Shown here: positions 51,555-59,422 of the stretch, piece after piece
How the letters are laid out: every line of letters starts with the position of its first letter
How positions within the stretch are numbered: the first letter of the stretch is position 1
Origin: Paraburkholderia xenovorans LB400
GTDB lineage: Bacteria > Pseudomonadota > Gammaproteobacteria > Burkholderiales > Burkholderiaceae
Reading direction: 5' to 3'
DNA length: 64,000 nucleotides
Assembly (NCBI RefSeq): GCF_000013645.1
Contig: NC_007951.1
Location: 3,782,001 to 3,846,000 of the forward strand
Made by a program: the position numbers and the translations under genes
The notes under the pieces: model-generated
Databases searched by the model: none
Told to the model about the DNA's origin: nothing
What the model saw: only the letters and a program-made list of their open reading frames with translations

Positions 51555-51578
51555 GCGTATCGAAGCGCGTATCGAAGC
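51555..51578. repeat. 12-bp tandem duplication
   Basis: GCGTATCGAAGC is repeated twice head to tail (51555-51566 and 51567-51578), immediately followed by GCG. It lies in the gene-free region. Confidence 0.75.
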
Positions 51579-51595
51579 GCGACGGGAGCCCAAAA

Positions 51596-51625
51596 AATCC
51601 CAAGGAATCCCCAAGAATCCCCAGG
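51596..51625. repeat. Three imperfect 10-bp tandem units
   Basis: AATCCCAAGG, AATCCCCAAG and AATCCCCAGG follow each other in the gene-free region. Unit spacing matches one helical turn of DNA. Confidence 0.7.
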
Positions 51626-51802
51626 AAAGCAAGCCCGTTGCCGATCAGGAACGCAACAGGAACACCGCCCCAAAACCATGAGGCGCACCCTTGCAAACAG
51701 CAGTGGTGCGCCTCGAACAAACCCGCCTGGAAAACTCAACCTTCGGTCCGTGCCGCCCAAGGCGCGCACTCGACACCGGGCGGCCGCCTTAAAAACGCCG
51801 CC

Positions 51803-53305
51803 CTAAAAACGCGTTTCCCGCGCCACACGCAGGAATGTATCGAGCAATGGCGTACAGTCGAGCAACTCCGCGCCGCCCGCCCGATGAAACTCCGGATGCC
51901 ATTGCACGCCCATCACGAACGGCGCGCGCCGGTAGCGCACGGCCTCGATGATGCCGTCGGACGCCGACACGGCTTCGATGTTGAGATCCCGGCCGAGCGT
52001 CTTGACCGCCTGGTGGTGAATCGAGTTCACGATCGCATCGCGCTGGCCCGGGAACATATTGGCGAGTGTCGAACCGTCGGGGAAGTGAATCCCGTGCCGA
52101 TGCTGATCGTAGTTCTCGTTGACGTGGGCGCCCGCGGTCGGCACATCGGTGGCGATGTCCTGATACAAGGTGCCGCCGAACGCCACATTGATCAGTTGAC
52201 AGCCACGGCACACGCCGAGCACCGGCTTGCCCGACTCGATGAACTCATGCAGCAGTTCGAGCTCGTACATGTCGCGCACGCGGTCGCCGGGCCACTCGTG
52301 GCTGGTCGCCTGTTCCGCGTAAGACTGCGGCGAAACGTCGGCGCCGCCTTGCAGCAGCAGGCCGTCCAGATGCTTTGCATAATCGCGCAGGCGGATATTG
52401 CTAGGGTGCAGCATGCCCTGATGCCCGACCGTGGGAATCATGAACACCAGCACGTCGCGCGACATCACCCAATGCGCAATCGATTCCTCGAGATACTGCA
52501 GGGTCTTGCCGCGCAATCCCTTCGCACCCGGCTCCGGATGGAAGATACGCGCCGACACGCCGATGCGCAGCGTGCGCTGCGTGATCCGCTGGCCGGCGCG
52601 ATCGAACAACTGGCGGGCGCGCGCCGCGATGATGCGGCCGAACACGGTCCACGCCGAATCGTTGTGCTTCAGATAGCGCGGTGGCGACGGCGGCAATGCG
52701 TTGGGCGGCGGCGGATTGGACGCGCTGAAGTCGGGCGCCGCGCCGAAACCGGGCGGCGGCGAACCGGCCTGGCGCCCGGCGGAGGCCTGAACCTCATCGA
52801 CTACGGCGGCGTCTTCCACTGAAGTAACCAGTTCGGCATCGACAGGTTCGCTGCTCGCGAAAGTCGGCGAGGATTTGGGAGCCGGTCTCGCCGCGTACGT
52901 TCCGGTGCGGCGCGCCGCCTTTTCATGAACCTCGGCTTCCTGCTGCGCCGTGGACGCGGCAGCCGAACTGCGCGCCTCGGCCGCGTCGCGTTGCCGCGCC
53001 GTTTGCGGATCAACGGGCGTGACGGCCGACGCGCTGTCGGGATCGTCGGTCGACGATCGCACGGCCGCCTCGCCGGCAGCCGGCGGGGTTGCCGCTTCAG
53101 CGGGCGCATGGACCGGCGGCGTTACCGCGTCCTTGACCGGCGACTGGATGGCATCTTCATGCGAGAGAGGTAGCGAGGTGGCCGGTTCATCCGGCGCAAA
53201 GCCGGGTAGCGACGCGCCGGGCGCTGCGCCGGAGGGCGCAGGCGACGCCGAAGGCGGCGTGGGATCGCCGGGCTTGCCGGCGTTTTCAGGTTTGTTTTCG
53301 CTCAT
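51803..53305 (-). CDS. Class I glutamine amidotransferase, PuuD-like gamma-glutamyl-GABA hydrolase, with long N-terminal extension
   Basis: A 500-residue protein from ATG 53305 (MSENKPENAGKPGDPTPP). Residues 1-215 are Pro/Ala/Ser-rich and apparently disordered. The catalytic domain starts near 247 (LRIGVSARIFHPEPGAKG). The nucleophile Cys366 is in PVLGVCRGCQLINVAFGG, cited in part, and the His-Glu partners are in GVQWHPEFHR near 475. GLLLQGGADVSP also fits the C26 peptidase family, which includes PuuD of putrescine catabolism. PuuD itself is about 254 residues, so this is nearly twice as long. No other puu genes adjoin it. Substrate uncertain. Confidence 0.88.
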   Translation of the reverse strand: MSENKPENAGKPGDPTPPSASPAPSGAAPGASLPGFAPDEPATSLPLSHEDAIQSPVKDAVTPPVHAPAEAATPPAAGEAAVRSSTDDPDSASAVTPVDPQTARQRDAAEARSSAAASTAQQEAEVHEKAARRTGTYAARPAPKSSPTFASSEPVDAELVTSVEDAAVVDEVQASAGRQAGSPPPGFGAAPDFSASNPPPPNALPPSPPRYLKHNDSAWTVFGRIIAARARQLFDRAGQRITQRTLRIGVSARIFHPEPGAKGLRGKTLQYLEESIAHWVMSRDVLVFMIPTVGHQGMLHPSNIRLRDYAKHLDGLLLQGGADVSPQSYAEQATSHEWPGDRVRDMYELELLHEFIESGKPVLGVCRGCQLINVAFGGTLYQDIATDVPTAGAHVNENYDQHRHGIHFPDGSTLANMFPGQRDAIVNSIHHQAVKTLGRDLNIEAVSASDGIIEAVRYRRAPFVMGVQWHPEFHRAGGAELLDCTPLLDTFLRVARETRF

Positions 53306-53480
53306 GACAGTCAGACAGGCGCCTTCCACGCGAACGAATGAATATGCCCTGATTATCCGCTAGCGCGCCAAGCCCCGCAAACCCGCACACAATTGCTCAC
53401 ATTGTTGCCGCACCCCGAAACAAGACCCTTTGCGAGGCCGCGACGCGAGTCTGTCTGACGAGTGAGTGAGCCTATCTGAC

Positions 53481-55238
53481 TCAAGGATCCGGCTGTTCGT
53501 CGAAACTCTCGCGCAAGGCGATCTGCATTGCCGCATGGATTTTCACGCACCAGCGCCACACCAGCGCCAGCAGCAACGCCGCGCAGACGAGCACCGCGGC
53601 GAGCAGGCCGGTCGGCGGCAGAATGCCGCCAGACAGCGCCGCCACCAGCAGGAACACGCCGACCATCGAAACCACCGGCACCAGATCGGAAATCGCGTAA
53701 CGGATCGCGCTCGTGAAGCGCCCTGCCGTCGCCGGCTGCACGCTGACCTCGGCGAGCAGCAACGCGAGCGACTTGGTCTTGCGATACACGGCCACCAGAA
53801 ACGGCATCGACACGACCAGCGCCACGCTCCACAGCACGACGCGCTGCATCGGCTCGGAACCGAGCCAGTGCGCGAGCAGCGAACTGGTATAAGGCGCGCT
53901 ATACGACACGATCAGAAAGATCGCGGCGACCAGCGCCAGATTGACGGCAATCTGCAGAATGATCCGCCGCGTCATGCTGAACAGCGTCGGCTCGCCGGTT
54001 TTCGTGCTCAGACTGTCCAGCCATTGCCCGTACATGCCGAACACGTTCGCGAGTGTGCGCGGCATGGCGTGACTGAGGCGCTGGGTCAGCGGATCGGCCG
54101 CGCGGATCAGATACGGCGTGAACAGCGTGGTCATGGCGGACACCGCCACCGCGATCGGATAGAGAAACGCACTCGTCACCTTGAGCGTCAAGCCGAGCGA
54201 GGCGATGATGAACGAGAACTCGCCGATCTGCGAGACCGTCATGCCGACGCGCATCGCCGTGCGGCCGTCCTTGCCGGCGAGAAAGGTGCCGAGCCCGCAC
54301 GACACGATCTTGCCGACGATCACCGCCACTGTGATCACCGCGATCGGCCACGCGTAGTCGACCAGCACGGCCGGGTTCAGCATGAGGCCGATCGTCACGA
54401 AAAAGATCGCGGAAAAGGCGTCGCGCAACGGCGCGATCAGATGCTCGATCCGGTGCAGATGGCGCGATTCGGCCATGATCGCGCCGATCAGGAACGCGCC
54501 GAGCGCGATGCTGTAGTCGAGCTTCACGACCAGCAGACAGAAGCCGAAGCAGAAGCCGAGCACGGAGACGAGCAGCATCTCGTCGCTCTTCGCGCGCGCC
54601 ACGTAGTTCAACGCGCGCGGCACCACCAGAATGCCGACCACCAGCGACACCGTCATGAACAGCAGCAGCTTGCCGAGCGTGACCACGGCGACACCCGCGC
54701 TCAACTGCCCGGTCTGCGCGATGCCCGACAGCAGGACCAGCATCGCAATGGCGAGAATGTCCTCGACGATCAGAATGCCGAATACCAGTTGCGCGAAGCT
54801 CTCGCGCTTCAGCCCCAGTTCGGAGAGCGCCTTGACGATGATCGTGGTCGACGAGATCGCGAGGATCGCGCCGAGGAACAGCGAATCCATCGGGCTCCAG
54901 CCGAACGCGCTGCCGATTTCGTAACCGAGCCACAGCATCAGCACGATCTCGGAGAGCGCCGCGACGATCGCCGTCGCGCCGACCTTGAAGAGCTTGCGCA
55001 GACTGAATTCGAGGCCGAGCGAAAACATCAGGAACACCACGCCGAGTTCGCCGAGCGTCTGAATGGTCTGCTCGTCGTGGATCAGCTGGAACGGCGGCGT
55101 GTACGGCCCGATGATCACGCCGGCGGCAATGTAGCCGAGCACCACCGGCTGTTTCAGACGATGGAACAGCACGGTGACGACGCCGGCGAGCGCCATCACG
55201 ACCGCCAGGTCCTGAATGAAGCCAATGCCGTGGTGCAT
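53481..55238 (-). CDS. Cation:proton antiporter, CPA2 family (KefB/YbaL-like)
   Basis: A 585-residue membrane protein from ATG 55238 (MHHGIGFIQDLAVVMALAGV). About 12 transmembrane segments belong to the CPA2 exchanger fold: FHRLKQPVVLGYIAAGVIIGP, GVVFLMFSLGLEFSLRKLF, AISSTTIIVKALSELGL and VEDILAIAMLVLL, the last containing an acidic transport residue. MTVSQIGEFSFIIASLGL and FFVTIGLMLNP also match YbaL/KefB. The C-terminal 200 residues are further hydrophobic segments and a short tail; I see no Rossmann RCK/TrkA-N domain as in KefB or YbaL. It probably exchanges K+ or Na+ for protons. Confidence 0.9.
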   Translation of the reverse strand: MHHGIGFIQDLAVVMALAGVVTVLFHRLKQPVVLGYIAAGVIIGPYTPPFQLIHDEQTIQTLGELGVVFLMFSLGLEFSLRKLFKVGATAIVAALSEIVLMLWLGYEIGSAFGWSPMDSLFLGAILAISSTTIIVKALSELGLKRESFAQLVFGILIVEDILAIAMLVLLSGIAQTGQLSAGVAVVTLGKLLLFMTVSLVVGILVVPRALNYVARAKSDEMLLVSVLGFCFGFCLLVVKLDYSIALGAFLIGAIMAESRHLHRIEHLIAPLRDAFSAIFFVTIGLMLNPAVLVDYAWPIAVITVAVIVGKIVSCGLGTFLAGKDGRTAMRVGMTVSQIGEFSFIIASLGLTLKVTSAFLYPIAVAVSAMTTLFTPYLIRAADPLTQRLSHAMPRTLANVFGMYGQWLDSLSTKTGEPTLFSMTRRIILQIAVNLALVAAIFLIVSYSAPYTSSLLAHWLGSEPMQRVVLWSVALVVSMPFLVAVYRKTKSLALLLAEVSVQPATAGRFTSAIRYAISDLVPVVSMVGVFLLVAALSGGILPPTGLLAAVLVCAALLLALVWRWCVKIHAAMQIALRESFDEQPDP

Positions 55239-55492
55239 GAAAACGTCCCTTACAAAAAGTAATTTTCCAGAAGCGCAGTGTAACAAACCAATACGGCTCG
55301 CCGGATGGCGCGAACCTCCGGGGCGCGCCGGATTGCGGCCGGCGCTCGCCCCCTTGCCTGCGGCGCACCCGCCAGGGCACGACAGCGCGCCGCGCACGCA
55401 AAACCTTGCTCTACAATGCGGACGACATGACCCCGCATGTAAGCGTCCCACTCCCCGGCTTCACCCGGTCCAACCGGATTCCTACCGACATC

Positions 55493-56872
55493 ATGGCCAC
55501 TGAATTCACGCCCTTCCCGCCGTTAGCCCAACTTGCCGCCGACCTCGCCGCCGGGCGCACCACGAGCCGCGCGCTCGTCGAGACGGCGCTCGACCGGATC
55601 GCCGATCCGGCCGGCCAGGGCGCGGCCGTCTTCATGCACGTCGACGCCGACAGCGCCCGCGCCGCCGCCGACGCGCACGACCGCCTGCGCGCCGCCGGCA
55701 CCGTGCTCTCGCCGCTCGCCGGGATTCCGGTGTCGTTGAAGGATCTGTTCGATATCGAAGGCCAGCCGAGCCGCGCCGGTTCCATCGTGCTCGCCGACGC
55801 CCCCGCCGCCAAGGCGGACGCCGTCGCGGTCGCGCGCCTGAAGCGGGCCGGCGCCGTGCTCGTCGGCCGGACCAATATGAGCGAGTTCGCGTTTTCCGGA
55901 CTTGGCCTGAACCCGCACTACGGCAATCCGCTATCGCCGTATCGGCGCGGCGTGAAGGGCGACGAGCGGATTTCGGGCGGCTCGTCGTCGGGCGCGGCGG
56001 CCTCCGTTGCGGACGGCATGGCGGCGATTGCGCTCGGCACCGATACCGGCGGCTCGATCCGCATTCCAGCTGCGCTGTGCGGCCTGACCGGCTTCAAACC
56101 AACCGCCGACCGCATCCCGAAACAGGGCGGCGTGCCGCTTTCGTCGACGCTCGATTCGTTCGGGCCGATCGGCGTTTCCGTGGCGTGCTGCGCGCTGGTC
56201 GACCGCATGCTGGCCGGGCTCGAGCCGCGCATTCCGGCCGCCCGCCCGCTCGAAGGCGTACGCCTCGGCGTGCTGACCAATTTCGTCACCGACGGCGTGG
56301 AGCCGGCCGTCGCCGCGGCGGTCGACACGGCGCTCAAGCACCTGGAAGCGGCCGGCGCGATTGTCAGCGAAGTGCGTTTCGCACCGCTCGACCGTCTGCC
56401 GGCAATCAACCGCTTCGGGTTCTCGCCGATCGAGGCGTATGCGTGGCATCGTCCGTTGCTGGAAAAGCATCGCGACCAATACGATCCGCGCGTGCTGGTG
56501 CGCATTCTGAAAGGCCAGCCCGCCAGCGCCGCCGACTATCTGGATCTGCTCGCCGAACGCGAGGCGATGCTGGCCGAGGCCGCCCGCACGCTGTGGCAGC
56601 GCTTCGACGCCGTCGTGGCGCCGACGGTGCCGGTCGTGCCGCCACGCGTCGCCGACCTGGTCGATGACGATGACGCCTTTGGCCGCACCAACGCGCTGAT
56701 CCTGCGCAACCCGAGCGCGTTCAACTTCCTCGATACCTGCGCGCTGTCGCTGCCGTGCCATCTGCGCGGCGACGCGCCGGTAGGCCTGATGCTGGCCGGC
56801 GCACCGCACGCGGACGACGCGCTGCTGGCGATCGGCCGCGGCGCCGAAGCGGTGCTCAACGCGATCCGCTGA
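55493..56872 (+). CDS. Amidase, amidase-signature family (GatA-like)
   Basis: A 459-residue hydrolase from ATG 55493 (MATEFTPFPPLAQLAADLA). The Ser-cisSer-Lys triad is visible: Lys in PVSLKDLFDIEG (about residue 84), and the two serines in RISGGSSSGAAASVADGM (about 162-179) and GTDTGGSIRIPAALCGLTG. The rest resembles GatA-like amidases, but there is no gatB or gatC here, so it is not the tRNA amidotransferase; a small-molecule amidase such as those for aliphatic or aryl amides is more likely. The open frame before the ATG (from 55406) is not used. It is divergent from the CPA2 antiporter. Confidence 0.9.
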   Translation: MATEFTPFPPLAQLAADLAAGRTTSRALVETALDRIADPAGQGAAVFMHVDADSARAAADAHDRLRAAGTVLSPLAGIPVSLKDLFDIEGQPSRAGSIVLADAPAAKADAVAVARLKRAGAVLVGRTNMSEFAFSGLGLNPHYGNPLSPYRRGVKGDERISGGSSSGAAASVADGMAAIALGTDTGGSIRIPAALCGLTGFKPTADRIPKQGGVPLSSTLDSFGPIGVSVACCALVDRMLAGLEPRIPAARPLEGVRLGVLTNFVTDGVEPAVAAAVDTALKHLEAAGAIVSEVRFAPLDRLPAINRFGFSPIEAYAWHRPLLEKHRDQYDPRVLVRILKGQPASAADYLDLLAEREAMLAEAARTLWQRFDAVVAPTVPVVPPRVADLVDDDDAFGRTNALILRNPSAFNFLDTCALSLPCHLRGDAPVGLMLAGAPHADDALLAIGRGAEAVLNAIR

Positions 56873-56926
56873 TCGGAAAATACGTCGTAAAAGCAGGATA
56901 AGCGGCAGGGCGGGGGTTCGCGCTAG

Positions 56927-57484
<558 letters not shown>

Positions 57485-57874
57485 TCAGGCGGCTGTTCTC
57501 CCGTTGCCCTCACCGGCTTTGGCCGCAGGGAATAGCGCCGGACGTTGCGCCGCCATGCACAGTGGCCGAAGTCCGGCGTTTTTTCGCCCGCAACTCCCGC
57601 ATCTGGCGGCTGATTGACCGCCCGTTTTCCCCCGGTTGCGCCCCGACCGGCTGGTTTCCCATTCTCCGCTGCGTCGCGCGCAACTTCCCGCCGTCCCGCG
57701 AATCGTACTTATCTCATGACCGCTTCCGAATAAGCTTCATGCGATATGGGAAATATTTTTGGGACAAGGTAATGCTATCTTCGGATCTGGATGGCGATCT
57801 ACGTGCGCGAGGCCGGCTTTAGCGCGACCCCATGCGTAACGCGCGCCCGGTCCGCACTGTCTTTCGGATTCGCC
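57485..57874. other. Intergenic region between dsbB and xdhA (390 bases)
   Basis: No gene is supported. The left part holds the dsbB terminator (57536-57584). The right 150 bases include an A/T-rich stretch (about 57745-57785, with AATATTTTTG and TATCTT near 57775) that may be the xdhA promoter. No ligand-binding riboswitch was recognised. Confidence 0.45.
57536..57584 (+). terminator. Intrinsic terminator after dsbB
   Basis: CGCCGGAC (57536-57543) and GTCCGGCG (57571-57578) form an 8-bp stem with a 27-base loop and six T after it. The loop is longer than usual, so it is less certain than others. Confidence 0.65.
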
Positions 57875-59422
57875 ATGACAACGCAAACCATCCGCTTTTA
57901 TCACCAGGGGTCCATCCGTGAGGTCGCGGACGTCCCTGCGTCGCGCACCGTGCTCCAGCACCTGCGCGAAGATCTGCATTGCACCGGCACCAAGGAAGGC
58001 TGCGCGGAAGGCGACTGCGGCGCCTGCACGGTCGTCGTCGGCGAACTGGATGCGCACGGCGGCCTCGCGCTGAAAGCGGTCAATGCCTGCATCCAGTTCC
58101 TGCCCACCCTCGACGGCAAGGCGCTCTTCACCGTGGAAGACCTGCGTGCCGCCGACGGCGCGCTGCATCCCGTCCAGCAGGCGCTCGTCGACTGCCACGG
58201 TTCGCAGTGCGGCTTCTGCACGCCTGGTTTCGTGATGTCGATGTGGGCGCTGTACGAAAACCAGCCGGCCGCCGCCGGCCTGCCCACACGCGATGAAATC
58301 AACGCCGCGCTCTCCGGCAACCTGTGCCGCTGCACCGGCTACCGGCCGATCGTCGACGCCTCGCAGAAGATGTTCGACTATCCGCAATATCCGCGCGTGA
58401 CGCTCGACCGCCAGGCCGTGGCGAATCAGCTGCGCGAACTGCAACGGCGCGACACCTTCGAATACCGCGCGCCCGACACACGCGGCGCCGCGTTCGGTTC
58501 GCCCACCTTTTATGCGCCGGTCTCGCTCGATGCATTCGCGAAACTGCGCGCCGGGCATCCGCAAGCACGGCTGCTCGCCGGCAGCACCGACGTCGGCCTG
58601 TGGGTCACCAAGCAGTTCCGCGATCTCGGCGACATTCTGTATATCGGCAACGTCGCCGAATTGAAGACGGTCGAGCGCGATACGCAGACGCTGACGATCG
58701 GCGCCGCCGTCACGCTCGAAGACGCTTACGCGGCACTCGCCGTCGACTATCCCGAACTCGCCGAACTGTGGACGCGTTTTGCTTCGCTGCCGATCCGCAA
58801 CACGGGCACGCTCGGCGGCAACGTCGCGAACGGCTCGCCGATCGGCGATTCGATGCCGGCGCTGCTCGCGCTCGGCGCCGAAGTCGTGCTGCGCCACGGC
58901 CCGAAAACGCGCACGCTGCCGCTCGACGCGTTCTACCTCGGCTATCAGAAGACCGCACTCGCCGCCGGCGAATTCGTCGCGGCGCTGCGCGTGCCACGGC
59001 CGGCGGGCAATCTGCGCTTTCGCACCTACAAGGTGTCGAAGCGCTACGACCAGGACATCTCGGCGGTGTGCGCGGCGTTCGCGCTGCACGTCGACGAAAA
59101 CGGCGCGATCCGGCAAGCGCGCATCGCGTTCGGCGGCATGGCCGCCACGCCGAAGCGGGCCGCGCAAACCGAAGCGGCCTTGACTGGCGCAACATGGAAC
59201 GACAGCACCGCGCGGCAGGCCATGAATGCGCTCGCCGCCGATTACCAGCCGCTCACCGACATGCGCGCTTCGAGCGCCTATCGACTGAAGGTGGCGCGCA
59301 ATCTGTTGTGGCGCTTCCACCTCGAAACACGCAATGACGCGCCGCTCGCCCTCTTCGACGTGAATGCGTTCGCGTTCGAAGCCGGCGCACCAGACGCCGC
59401 CGTTGCGAAGGAGCCGTCGTGA
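57875..59422 (+). CDS. xdhA: Xanthine dehydrogenase small subunit (FeS/FAD)
   Basis: Electron-transfer subunit of the bacterial xanthine dehydrogenase, 515 residues from ATG 57875 (MTTQTIRFYHQGSIREV). Two [2Fe-2S] domains: plant-type CAEGDCGACTVVVGE (about 45-59) and the helical one with SQCGFCTPGFVMSMWAL and GNLCRCTGYRPIV (about 114-165). The FAD domain follows (LLAGSTDVGLWVTKQFRDLGDI, cited in part, and RNTGTLGGNVANGSPIGDSMP) and a CO-dehydrogenase-type C-terminal domain. Its stop TGA overlaps the xdhB start as TGATG. Confidence 0.96.
   Translation: MTTQTIRFYHQGSIREVADVPASRTVLQHLREDLHCTGTKEGCAEGDCGACTVVVGELDAHGGLALKAVNACIQFLPTLDGKALFTVEDLRAADGALHPVQQALVDCHGSQCGFCTPGFVMSMWALYENQPAAAGLPTRDEINAALSGNLCRCTGYRPIVDASQKMFDYPQYPRVTLDRQAVANQLRELQRRDTFEYRAPDTRGAAFGSPTFYAPVSLDAFAKLRAGHPQARLLAGSTDVGLWVTKQFRDLGDILYIGNVAELKTVERDTQTLTIGAAVTLEDAYAALAVDYPELAELWTRFASLPIRNTGTLGGNVANGSPIGDSMPALLALGAEVVLRHGPKTRTLPLDAFYLGYQKTALAAGEFVAALRVPRPAGNLRFRTYKVSKRYDQDISAVCAAFALHVDENGAIRQARIAFGGMAATPKRAAQTEAALTGATWNDSTARQAMNALAADYQPLTDMRASSAYRLKVARNLLWRFHLETRNDAPLALFDVNAFAFEAGAPDAAVAKEPS

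Larger units (their letters stand above)
51158..51802. other. Gene-free region of 645 bases with short repeats
   Basis: No gene is supported on either strand, and possible short frames are compositionally odd. The left part is A/T-richer and may hold the DUF2968 promoter. It contains a perfect 14-bp palindrome (51374-51387), a 12-bp tandem pair (51555-51578) and three 10-bp imperfect tandem units (51596-51625). The right end adjoins the amidotransferase stop. Confidence 0.5.

Noticed and set aside
51596..51625. Possible CRISPR-like or satellite array
   Set aside because: Only three 10-base units without spacers and no cas genes. Kept only as a short tandem repeat.
53466..55262. A 598-codon plus-strand frame opposite the CPA2 antiporter
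   Set aside because: Its product is extremely His/Arg/Gln/Asp-rich, as expected from the reverse of hydrophobic codons; the antiporter is real.
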